DNA from: Streptacidiphilus neutrinimicus
GTDB lineage: Bacteria > Actinomycetota > Actinomycetes > Streptomycetales > Streptomycetaceae
Length of the DNA: 42,716 nucleotides
NCBI RefSeq assembly: GCF_000787815.1
Contig: NZ_BBPO01000058.1
Span: 1 to 42,716 of the forward strand
Direction: 5' to 3'
Both the position numbers and the translations under genes were made by a program. A model generated the notes under the pieces. That model saw only the letters and a list, made by a program, of their open reading frames with translations, was not told where the DNA came from and ran no database searches. Numbering within the stretch: the stretch's first letter is position 1; every line of letters begins with the position of its first letter. This document shows, in pieces, positions 6,139-13,684 of the stretch.

Positions 6139-8442
6139 TTACCGCAGTCGGCCGTCGGTCGCCGAAGCCGAAGCCGAAGCCGCCGCAACCGAAGCCGAAG
6201 CCGAGGCCGCAGCCGAAACCGAGGTCGGGGTCGGGGTTGGGAAAGCGGTGACGTGCTGGAGGCGTTCGCCCTCGATGTCGAGGTCGGGCAGGAGCCGGGC
6301 CAGCGGACGCGGGAGCCACCAGGCGGCGCGCCGAGTGAGGGCGAGCACGGCGGGGACGAAGGTCATCCGGATCACGAAGGCGTCCAGCAGCACGCCGGTG
6401 GCCAGGGCGAAGGCGATCTGCTTGAGCATGATGTTGTCGGTGCCGAGGAAGGCCGCGAAGACGGAGATCATGATGAGCGCCGCCGCCGTGACGACCCGGC
6501 CGCTGTGGCGGGCGCCGGAGTGGACGGCCTGGAGGGGGTCGCCGGTGGCTGTGTAGGACTCGCGCATCCGGGAGACGAGGAAGACCTCGTAGTCCATCGC
6601 GAGGCCGAACAGCACGGCCAGCAGCAGGATCGGCAGGAAGCTGCTGATCGGACCGGTCGTGTCGAGGCCGAACAGGCTGCCCATATGCCCGAGTTGGAAG
6701 ACCGAGACGACCGCGCCGAGGGTGGCCGCGACGGACAGGACGAATCCGGCGGCGGCCTTGAGCGGCACCACGACCGAGCGGAAGACCAGGAGCAGCAGGA
6801 GCAGCGAGAGACCGACCACGACCGCGGCGAAGGGCAGCAGCGCCGCGTTGAGCTTGGCGGCGACGTCGATCTGGACCGCGGTGCTGCCGGTGACCTGGAT
6901 CGTCGCGCCCGTCTGCCGCTGGATCGCGGCGCGGTCGTCGCGGATGGTGTTGACCAGGGTCTTCGTCGCGCTGTCGCTGGGGCCGGTCCGGGGTACGACC
7001 TGGATGAGCGCGGCGTGCGTGGCCGGGTTGAGGACGGGCTTGCCGACGGCCGCGACGTCCGGGAGGCCTTGCAGGGTCGAGGCGATCCGCCCGGCGGCCT
7101 GCTGGGGGTCGGCGCTGCCGCCGGTGTTCGCGAGGACGAGCAGGGGACCGTTGAAGCCGGGACCGAACTTCTGGCTGATCTCGTCGTAGGCGACGCGCTG
7201 TGAACTGCCCGCCGGCGCGGTTCCGTTGTCGGGCAGGGCGAGTTTCATGGAGTGCGCCGGCCAGGCGAGCGCGCCGAGCACGACGGCGACCGCCGCGAGG
7301 GCGAGCAGCGGGCGGCGGGTGACCTGGCGGAACCACGCTTCGGCCGCGTTCGCGGCCCGACCGGTTCCGGCGCCGGCGGTCCCGCTCGCCGCCGCCTCGC
7401 GGCGGGCGGCGCGTGAGCCCGGACGCGGCGCCAGACGTGCGCCGGCGAAGCCGAGGATCGCGGGCAGCAGGGTGGTCGCCACCAGGACCGCGGTGAGGAC
7501 CGCGCCCGCCGCGGCCAGTCCCATGGCGGTCAGGAACGGGATGCCGACCACGGTGAGCCCCGCCATGGCGATCACGACGGTCAGTCCGGCGAAGACGACG
7601 GCGCTGCCGGCCGTGCCGACGGCCAGCGCGGCGGACTCCTCCGGGTCCATGCCCTGGGCGAGCTGGGAGCGGTGGCGGGTGACGATGAAGAGGGCGTAGT
7701 CGATGCCCACGGCCAGACCGATCATCAGGGCCAGGCTCTGCGCCGTGGAGGAGATGGCGACGACGCCGGTGAGCGAGAGCAGCCCGAAGATGGCCGTGGC
7801 GACCCCGAAGACGGCCGTCACCAGCGGTATGCCGGCGCTCAGCAGCGAGCCGAAGGTGACGACCAGGATGAGCAGCGCCACGCCGACGCCGATCAGATCG
7901 CTGTCGGACTTGCCCGGCGCGTTGCCGTAGGCCGCGCCGCCGACCTCGGTCTTCACGCCCGGCTGGTCGCTGCCGGAGACGGACGTCGAGACGGCCGATT
8001 TCAGCGCGTCCAGCGAGCCGGAGGCGAGGCCGCTGCTCGGCACCTCGTACTGGACCTGCGCGACGGCGGTCGTGCCGTCGGGAGAGACGGTGCGCGCGTC
8101 GAACGGGCTGACCACCCGGGCCACCTGCGGTGCGGTGGCGGCGGCGTTCACAGCCGCGCGGATCGCGGCGGCGTCCGCGGGGTCGGTCACCTTCTGCCCG
8201 GCCGGGGCTGTGAACACGATCTGCGCGCTGGTGCCCGAGGAGGTCGGGAAATCGGTCTTCATCCGGTCCAGGGCCTGCTGGGACTCCGAGCCGGGGATCG
8301 AGAAGGTGTTGTCGAACTTGCCGCTGCCGCCGAAGGCAACGGTGCAGGCGACCACGGCGGCCACGACCGCCAGCCAGAGCGCGAGCACGCTGCGGCGGTG
8401 GCGGAAGGCGAACCTGCCGAGGCGGTGAAGAACGGTGGGCAT
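6139..8442 (-). CDS. MMPL-family RND transporter
   Basis: The 767-residue protein has the MMPL layout. A first helix (about 16-38, SVLALWLAVVAAVVACTVAF) is followed by an extracytoplasmic domain beginning FDNTFSIPGSESQQALDRM. A helix block contains GIDYALFIVTRHR; a second extracytoplasmic domain and a second block with GLAMDYEVFLVSRMRE follow. The duplicated G-DY motifs carry the proton-relay aspartates of the RND superfamily. It probably exports a lipid or small toxic compound. The ATG at 8442 was chosen because it begins MPTVLHRLGRFAFRHRRS, a standard MMPL start, with GGAG about 8 bases upstream; the open frame runs further upstream but into the operator. It is divergent from the TetR gene, the likely repressor. 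The C-terminus is a low-complexity Ser/Ala tail. Confidence 0.93.
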   Translation of the reverse strand: MPTVLHRLGRFAFRHRRSVLALWLAVVAAVVACTVAFGGSGKFDNTFSIPGSESQQALDRMKTDFPTSSGTSAQIVFTAPAGQKVTDPADAAAIRAAVNAAATAPQVARVVSPFDARTVSPDGTTAVAQVQYEVPSSGLASGSLDALKSAVSTSVSGSDQPGVKTEVGGAAYGNAPGKSDSDLIGVGVALLILVVTFGSLLSAGIPLVTAVFGVATAIFGLLSLTGVVAISSTAQSLALMIGLAVGIDYALFIVTRHRSQLAQGMDPEESAALAVGTAGSAVVFAGLTVVIAMAGLTVVGIPFLTAMGLAAAGAVLTAVLVATTLLPAILGFAGARLAPRPGSRAARREAAASGTAGAGTGRAANAAEAWFRQVTRRPLLALAAVAVVLGALAWPAHSMKLALPDNGTAPAGSSQRVAYDEISQKFGPGFNGPLLVLANTGGSADPQQAAGRIASTLQGLPDVAAVGKPVLNPATHAALIQVVPRTGPSDSATKTLVNTIRDDRAAIQRQTGATIQVTGSTAVQIDVAAKLNAALLPFAAVVVGLSLLLLLLVFRSVVVPLKAAAGFVLSVAATLGAVVSVFQLGHMGSLFGLDTTGPISSFLPILLLAVLFGLAMDYEVFLVSRMRESYTATGDPLQAVHSGARHSGRVVTAAALIMISVFAAFLGTDNIMLKQIAFALATGVLLDAFVIRMTFVPAVLALTRRAAWWLPRPLARLLPDLDIEGERLQHVTAFPTPTPTSVSAAASASASVAAASASASATDGRLR
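6161..6220 (-). repeat. Hexanucleotide repeat in the MMPL C-terminal tail
   Basis: Imperfect tandem GCCGAA units on the plus strand encode, on the minus strand, alternating Ser-Ala residues (SAAASASASVAAASASASA) near the end of the MMPL transporter. It could vary in length by replication slippage in whole codon pairs without breaking the frame. Confidence 0.8.
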
Positions 8443-8520
8443 GGGGGCTCCGGTGGGCTCCGGTCGCCCCGGGAGGGGACGACCGCGGTGACCGCGGTGC
8501 TGGAGGACCCGCGATCCGAA

Positions 8521-8567
8521 AAACTGGCAGTTCTGCCACGGTAGCAAAGTGGCAGAACTGCCAGTTT
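8521..8567. promoter_or_regulatory. Double palindromic operator between tetR and MMPL genes
   Basis: Arms of 19 bases (8521-8539 and 8549-8567) are exact inverted repeats around a 9-base spacer. Each arm also contains its own palindrome, TGGCAG-NN-CTGCCA (8525-8538 and 8550-8563), centred 25 bp apart. Two dimer sites in a divergent promoter region are the expected arrangement for the adjacent TetR-family repressor. On the minus strand TACCGT in the spacer could be the exporter's -10. Repressor identity is inferred from position. Confidence 0.85.
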
Positions 8568-8594
8568 CATCCTCAAGGCTGAGATGCTTGGCCT

Positions 8595-9257
8595 GTGGAC
8601 ACAACCGCAGGAGGATCCGCGCGCCTGAGCGAGCAGGCCGAGGGCCGTCGGCAGCAGAACAAGCGCCGTACCCACGAAGCCCTGATCGAGGCCGCCGGCC
8701 GCCTCTTCCAGGAGCGCGGCTACGAGTCGACGACCGTCCGCGACATCGCCGCGGCCGCCGGCGTCGGGGAACGCACCTTCTTCCGCTACTTCCCGAGCAA
8801 GGAGAGCCTGGTCCTGCAGCAGGTCCGCGATCTGGTGCCGTTGCTCGCCGCCGAGATCCGCGACCGTCCCGGCGCCGAGCCGCCGCTCGTCGCCCTGCGC
8901 AGCGCCGTCCTGGAGGTCGCCCGCCGCAACGGGACCAACCCCGCGGTGCTGCTCGCCGGCTCGGGCCCCTTGCATGGGATCACCCGCACCGACGGCCGCA
9001 CGGACGGGCGTGGCGACAAGCACCTGCTCTACGACATGGAGCAGGCCGTGGCCGCCGCGTTCGCGGACCGGCTGCTGCGCGAGGGCGGCGAGGCCGCGTC
9101 CGTCGCGCTGCGGGCGTCGGTCCTGAGCCGCGCGGGCGTGGGCGTGCTCCGGGCCGTGCGGCTGGCCTACGGCAGCGTCAGCGAGCCCGAGCGGCTCTCG
9201 GTCGACCCGGTCGCCCTCGTCCAGGAGGCCTTTGCCTGCCTGGACCTCCCGGGCTGA
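8595..9257 (+). CDS. TetR/AcrR family transcriptional regulator
   Basis: The 220-residue protein has an N-terminal TetR DNA-binding domain (about 25-72): THEALIEAAGRLFQERGYES, then TTVRDIAAAAGVGERTFFRY and FPSKESL, with the helix-turn-helix in the last two parts. The remainder is an all-helical, Ala/Leu-rich ligand and dimer domain. The GTG start has no clear ribosome site; GATGCT 7 bases before it could be a -10, so the message may be leaderless. It is divergently transcribed from the MMPL exporter across a double palindrome, so it most likely represses the exporter and itself until a substrate binds. Confidence 0.9.
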   Translation: MDTTAGGSARLSEQAEGRRQQNKRRTHEALIEAAGRLFQERGYESTTVRDIAAAAGVGERTFFRYFPSKESLVLQQVRDLVPLLAAEIRDRPGAEPPLVALRSAVLEVARRNGTNPAVLLAGSGPLHGITRTDGRTDGRGDKHLLYDMEQAVAAAFADRLLREGGEAASVALRASVLSRAGVGVLRAVRLAYGSVSEPERLSVDPVALVQEAFACLDLPG

Positions 9258-9272
9258 AGCTACGCTTCCCGT

Positions 9273-9716
9273 ATGCGGATCTCGGTTTCCTCCGACATGG
9301 ATGAGGGCGTCGCCCGACAGCTGGTCACCGAGCTTCAGCGCCGGGGCCATTCGGTGATCAGGCACGGTGCGCTGGAGCCCGACGAGAAGGACGACTGGGC
9401 CTTCTGCAGCGAGGCCGCTGCGCGCGACGTGGTGGAGGGCCGCGCCGACCAGGCGGTGGTCTGCTGCTGGACCGGCACGGGCGCGTCGATCGCCGCCAAC
9501 AAGCTCCCCGGCGTGCGCGCGGCGCTGTGCACCGACGGCTACACCGCGGGCGGCGCGCGCCGCTGGAACGACGCCAACGTCCTCGCGCTGAGCCTGCGGC
9601 TGACCTCCACCCCGATGCTGTCGGAGATCCTCGACGCGTGGTTCGACGGCGCGCCGAGCCAGGAGCCGGACGACCAGGAGAACATCGCCCACCTCGCCAG
9701 AATCGGCCGCGGATGA
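9273..9716 (+). CDS. RpiB/LacA/LacB family sugar-phosphate isomerase-like protein
   Basis: The 147-residue protein begins MRISVSSDMDEGVARQLVTE and contains CCWTGTGASIAANKLPGVRA (about 64-83), the RpiB/LacAB signature with its active-site Cys, the TGTG phosphate loop and the N in ANK. A typical RpiB has an early HxG motif with a DxGs loop; here SSDMDEG fills that place. Possible roles are ribose-5-phosphate isomerisation or another aldose-ketose phosphate isomerisation; the substrate cannot be told. There is no ribosome site. TACGCT at 9261-9266, 7 bases before the ATG, fits a leaderless promoter. Its stop overlaps the next start (ATGA). Confidence 0.87.
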   Translation: MRISVSSDMDEGVARQLVTELQRRGHSVIRHGALEPDEKDDWAFCSEAAARDVVEGRADQAVVCCWTGTGASIAANKLPGVRAALCTDGYTAGGARRWNDANVLALSLRLTSTPMLSEILDAWFDGAPSQEPDDQENIAHLARIGRG

Positions 9717-10339
9717 GCGGCGGCGCCGGGACGGGCTGGATCCTGATGCGTCAGGACGACAACAGCAACCGCGTCGAGATGGCCCGCTTCGAGGTCCGCG
9801 CGGAGGCGGAGGCCGCGGCGGCGGAGTTCGAGGCGCGGGGGCACAAGCAGCTGTACTGGGTGGCGCAGGCCGCCCGGATCGTGGTGGGGGCGGCGCTCTT
9901 CGAGGCCGCCGAGGCCGATGCTCGCGGCGATTCCGGCGGCGATTCCGACGGTGGCGACTCCAGGGGCGACGGTGGCGGCGGTGGGGGGCGGGGCCGCCGG
10001 GTCCTGGCGGCGCGACGGTCCGCGCCGGAGGCGCTGGCGGGCCGGTGGGAGTTCCCCGGCGGCAAGGTCGAGCCGGGGGAGAGCGTGCCGGCGGCGCTGG
10101 AGCGGGAGCTCCGGGAGGAGCTGGGCGTGACCGCGCGCGCGGTGGAGCGCCTGCCCGGGGCGTGGGAGGTCCGGCCGGGGCTGGAGCTTCAGATCTGGGC
10201 CGCGGAGCTGCTGTCGGGCGAGCCCCGCCCGCTCCAGGACCACGACGAGCTGCGCTGGCTGGACGCGAGCACGCTGGACTCGGTCGACTGGCTGCCCCAG
10301 GACCGCTTCGCCCTGCCGCACGTGGCCAGGCGGCTGTAG
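9713..10339 (+). CDS. SPOR-like domain fused to a Nudix (MutT-like) hydrolase
   Basis: The 208-residue protein has two parts. Residues about 8-50 (GWILMRQDDNSNRVEMARFE ... ARGHKQLYWV) look like the small stand-alone SPOR-like proteins of streptomycetes. Residues about 55-208 are a Nudix domain starting RIVVGAALFE and carrying the full Nudix box GGKVEPGESVPAALE then RELREELGV (116-139). Such enzymes hydrolyse nucleoside diphosphate-linked substrates, often oxidised dNTPs. An Asp/Gly/Ser-rich stretch (about 70-94) is inserted between the first two strands of the Nudix fold. The ATG overlaps the preceding stop, implying coupling. No frame break separates the domains. Confidence 0.82.
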   Translation: MSGGAGTGWILMRQDDNSNRVEMARFEVRAEAEAAAAEFEARGHKQLYWVAQAARIVVGAALFEAAEADARGDSGGDSDGGDSRGDGGGGGGRGRRVLAARRSAPEALAGRWEFPGGKVEPGESVPAALERELREELGVTARAVERLPGAWEVRPGLELQIWAAELLSGEPRPLQDHDELRWLDASTLDSVDWLPQDRFALPHVARRL

Positions 10340-10503
10340 CGGCGCCCCTCCCGGGGTGAGCCGCTGACCTGCGGGTTTCCCCCGGGCTCCCCAGGTCCCC
10401 TCGGCTCCTCCGGTCCCGCGCCCGGGCTCCCCTGGCTCCTCCCGGACTCCCCCGGCCTTCGGTCGGGAGCCGCTGTCGGCGTGGATCCACGGATCTCGTA
10501 GGT

Positions 10504-10549
10504 CGCCGCGCCGGTCTGTCGCTTCCCGCCGCGCCGGTCTGTCGCCTCC
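10504..10549. repeat. Tandem 23-bp repeat, two copies
   Basis: CGCCGCGCCGGTCTGTCGC followed by TTCC (10504-10526) or CTCC (10527-10549); one mismatch between the copies. A third partial unit, CGCCG, follows. Confidence 0.8.
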
Positions 10550-10769
10550 CGCCGGGATCTCTGGCCTTCGGCCGGGAGCCGCCCCCGGTGCGGGCGCCGC
10601 GAACCCTGGGTCCCGGCGGGCGCGCGAGCGCGCCGAGTCGGCCCCGCGCGGGCCGTGTGCACGGGCTTCTCAGGGCGGTTTGCCACGCCTGGGACGGGCC
10701 GCCTTCATCCCTGCTCGAAGATGACCCATCCGGCGGGGTACGGCCGGTTTAAGGTGGGTATGTCAGTAT

Positions 10770-10796
10770 CCGGCCACCCACCGGAGCGGTGGCCGG
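10770..10796 (+). promoter_or_regulatory. Hairpin just upstream of the first phosphatase gene
   Basis: CCGGCCACC / GGTGGCCGG, 9 bp with a 9-base loop, ends 4 bases before the GGGGAG ribosome site of the gene at 10809. It could affect translation initiation. The A/T-richer stretch GGTTTAAGGTGGGTATG just upstream may be the promoter. Confidence 0.4.
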
Positions 10797-10808
10797 GACT
10801 GGGGAGAC

Positions 10809-13448
10809 GTGAGGCGAGCTGACGCGCGTGCGCGCCTGCGGCGAAGGCCGGCGGCGGGTGGTGTCGGGGGGATCGTCCGTCGTGCCGGGTCGCGCGCTGC
10901 CACGCCCGCGCCCTTCCCGGACGCGCTGGCGGTCGGCGCAGAGCTGGAGGAGGGGGTCGGGCGTCGGACCGAGAGCCTGCTCGACCTGGTGCGTGTCGCC
11001 ATCGCCCTGCTGGACGAGCAGGGCCGGGTGATGCTCTGGAGCCACGCGGCCGAGGAGCTGCTCGGCTGGCCGAGCGACGCGCTGGTCGGCCGCGACCTGG
11101 AGGTGCTGCTCGGGGACGACGCCGAGATGTACAAGGTCGCGCACGACGCGATCGCGGGCGTGCTGCGCGACGCCGAGTCCTGGTCGGGGATCGTGCGGCT
11201 GCAGCACCACGACGGGCAGAGCGTGCGCTTGGAGGCGCGACTCTCGCTGCTCGAGAACGGCGACGGCGTACCGTTTCTGCTCTGCCGCTTCGCGGACGCC
11301 GCCGCGCTCCTCGGGCTGGAGCAGGGGCTGGCCGTGCAGGAGGCGCTCTTCGAGCAGTCGCCGCTCGGTCTGGCGATCTTCGACCGCGACCTGCGGTACG
11401 TACGGATCAACGAGACGCTCGCCCGCATGAACGGCCTGCCCGTCGAGGCGCACCTCGGGCGGACGGCCGGCGAGGCGCTGCCGCAGCTCGCCGCGGACGA
11501 GGTGATGGCGGTGCAGCGGCAGGTGCTGGCCACCGGCGAGCCGGTGATCGACGTGACGGTCAACAGCGCCGATCCGGGCGAGCCCGGCTACCGCTCCGTC
11601 TCCTACTCGCGGCTGCACGACCGCTCGGGTCGGATCCTCGGTCTGACCGGCATGATCATGGATGTGACGGACCGCTACCGCTCCGTGGCCAAGGTCGAGC
11701 ACGCGCGGCAGCGGCTCGCGCTGCTCAACGAGGTCGGCAGCCGGATCGGGGACCTGCTGGACGCCGAACTGATCGCGCAGGAGCTGGCCGGCGCGCTCGT
11801 GCCGCGTCTCGGCGACCACTCCGGGGTCGCCCTGCTGGAGGCCGTGCTGGACGGCTCGGAACTGCCCAGACACCCGCACACACGGCTCACACCGCTGATC
11901 ATGGCCGCGGCCGCCGCCGTCGTGCCGGGGCCGGACGCGGACGCGATGCAGACGCCCGGCGCGCGGATCACCATGACCGACGAGTCGCTCTTCGGCCGGG
12001 TGCTCCGGACCGGCATGCCGTTGACCCTGGACGCGGCCACCCGCCTGGAGGACGTGTCCGGGCAGGGCGACCCGCGGGTCCGCGCCGCGTACCGGCTCGG
12101 TGTGCACTCGATGCTGGTGGTGCCGCTGCGGGCGCGCGGCATCGTGCTCGGCCTGCTGATCCTGGACCGGGCCGGGCGGCGTGAGGGCTTCGACCACGAC
12201 GACGTCGTCTTCGCCACCGAGCTGGCGGACCGCGCCGGGGCCTCGCTCGACAACGCCCGCCTCTACGCCCGCGAGCGCGCCGCCGCGCTGATGCTGCAGC
12301 GCAGCCTGCTGCCGCAGTCGGTGGCCCAGCCGCCGGGCATGGAGGTCGGCTACCGGTACGTGCCGGGCAGCAGCGGCGCGGAGGTGGGCGGCGACTGGTT
12401 CGACGTGATCCCCCTGCCACGCGGCCGCACCGCGCTGGTGGTCGGCGACGTCATGGGCCACGGCCTGCGCGCCGCCGCGACGATGGGCCGCCTGCGCACC
12501 GCCGTGCGCACTCTCGCGGGGCTCGACCTGCCCCCGCACCGGCTGCTGCAGAAGGTTCACGACCTCGCCGACGACCTGGCCCAGGGACCGGAGGAGGCGC
12601 TGATCGCCACCTGCGTGTACGCGGTCTACGATCCCTCCGCGCACAAGCTGGTGCTCTCCAAGGCCGGTCACACCGAACCGCTGCTCATCACCCCGACTCC
12701 GACGGCCGCGCCGGGCGGGGAGCGGCTGGGCGGCGGATCGGCGACCGTGCTGGCGCTGCCCTCGGGCGCGCCGCTGGGCGTGGGCGGGGTTCCCTTCGAG
12801 GTGACCGAGCTCACCGTGCCGGAGGGCAGCCTGCTCGCGCTGTACACCGATGGGCTGGTGGAGTCGCGCACGGAGGACATCGACGTGGGCACGCGCCGAC
12901 TGAGCGCCGTGCTGGAGCTTCCGCACGCCTCGGTCGAGGAGGCGTGCGAAGCGGTCGTGCGCACCCTCGACCAGGGACAGGAGCCGGACGACGTGGCGCT
13001 GCTGCTGGCCCGGCTGGGAGGGACGCCCGAGCCGACCGTGTTGCGGGAGGAGCGCTGGACGCTCAGCGCTGAGCCCTCCGCGCCCGCGCACGGCCGCCGT
13101 CTGGTCCGGGCGACGCTGCACGACTGGGACGAGGAGCGCCTGCTGGACACGACGGAACTGCTGGTCAGCGAGCTGGTGACGAACGCGGTCCGGTACGCGA
13201 GCGCGCCGATCGGGCTGCGGCTGGCGCTCCGCGAGGAGACGCTGCTGGTCGAGGTCGCCGATCCGCTGCCCGACCCGCCGCGTGAGCGCGAGGCCGCCGG
13301 CACCGACGAGGGCGGCCGCGGCCTGCAGTTGGTGCACCGGCTGGCGAACCGCTGGGGGACACGCGCCGAAGGGGAAGGAAAAGTCGTCTGGTTCGAACAA
13401 ATCCGGTCCGATGTTCCTGGTGAGACTGATGTCTCCACCAGTTCTTGA
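10809..13448 (+). CDS. PAS-PAS-GAF-SpoIIE (PP2C) phosphatase with HATPase domain, paralog 1
   Basis: The 879-residue cytoplasmic protein contains, in order: a PAS domain (about 55-165), a second PAS (about 174-290, ending MIMDVTDRYR), a GAF domain (about 297-490), a SpoIIE/PP2C Ser/Thr phosphatase (about 494-737) and an anti-sigma-type HATPase (about 747-870). PP2C metal aspartates are seen in VGGDWFDV (Asp about 529), GDVMGHG (Asp 547), YTDGLVE and DDVALL. The HATPase shows the N-box ELVTNAVRYA (Asn 792) and the lid GGRGLQLVH. Such proteins act in partner-switching control of sigma factors, dephosphorylating anti-anti-sigma factors, with the HATPase acting as kinase. The GTG start follows GGGGAG at tight spacing, and no alternative start precedes the first PAS. 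Confidence 0.9.
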   Translation: MRRADARARLRRRPAAGGVGGIVRRAGSRAATPAPFPDALAVGAELEEGVGRRTESLLDLVRVAIALLDEQGRVMLWSHAAEELLGWPSDALVGRDLEVLLGDDAEMYKVAHDAIAGVLRDAESWSGIVRLQHHDGQSVRLEARLSLLENGDGVPFLLCRFADAAALLGLEQGLAVQEALFEQSPLGLAIFDRDLRYVRINETLARMNGLPVEAHLGRTAGEALPQLAADEVMAVQRQVLATGEPVIDVTVNSADPGEPGYRSVSYSRLHDRSGRILGLTGMIMDVTDRYRSVAKVEHARQRLALLNEVGSRIGDLLDAELIAQELAGALVPRLGDHSGVALLEAVLDGSELPRHPHTRLTPLIMAAAAAVVPGPDADAMQTPGARITMTDESLFGRVLRTGMPLTLDAATRLEDVSGQGDPRVRAAYRLGVHSMLVVPLRARGIVLGLLILDRAGRREGFDHDDVVFATELADRAGASLDNARLYARERAAALMLQRSLLPQSVAQPPGMEVGYRYVPGSSGAEVGGDWFDVIPLPRGRTALVVGDVMGHGLRAAATMGRLRTAVRTLAGLDLPPHRLLQKVHDLADDLAQGPEEALIATCVYAVYDPSAHKLVLSKAGHTEPLLITPTPTAAPGGERLGGGSATVLALPSGAPLGVGGVPFEVTELTVPEGSLLALYTDGLVESRTEDIDVGTRRLSAVLELPHASVEEACEAVVRTLDQGQEPDDVALLLARLGGTPEPTVLREERWTLSAEPSAPAHGRRLVRATLHDWDEERLLDTTELLVSELVTNAVRYASAPIGLRLALREETLLVEVADPLPDPPREREAAGTDEGGRGLQLVHRLANRWGTRAEGEGKVVWFEQIRSDVPGETDVSTSS

Positions 13449-13684
13449 TCAACTGGACACGTCGAGTACCTCCCGTTCGGCCTGACTGAGGCGTATGGTT
13501 CCGATTCCGGACACCGTGCCCCGCGGTGGCAGGGGATCGCCTCACGTTCCCTCGCTCGATGTGATGTTGAGATCGGTCAGGGCGTAGGCGAGATCACCGG
13601 GATGATGAATACTCGGAACGCGACATGCTCCACCGGGCTTCGGCCGGGAGGTGCCCCAGCGCAGATCGCCACAGGAGTCGGTAG

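Larger units (their letters stand above)
10340..10808. other. Gene-free spacer with short repeats
   Basis: No convincing coding frame. CCGCTGACCTGCGGGTTTCC (10361-10380) is the reverse complement of the 39-190 repeat core, apart from one extra base. GGCCTTCGG.CGGGAGCCGC occurs twice (about 10449 and 10563). An exact-start 23-bp tandem pair and a pre-start hairpin are listed separately. Confidence 0.6.

Noticed and set aside
4043-8539. A minus-strand open frame of 1498 codons
   Set aside because: It runs antisense to the DUF885 gene and out of frame through the MMPL gene; its product is Arg/Pro/Gly-rich without domains. Long false frames are normal at this GC content.
10736-10760. A SigB-type stress promoter (GGGTAC/GGGTAT boxes) before the first phosphatase gene
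   Set aside because: GGGTA-like -10 boxes exist, but no GTTT-like -35 stands at the needed distance of about 14-16 bases.
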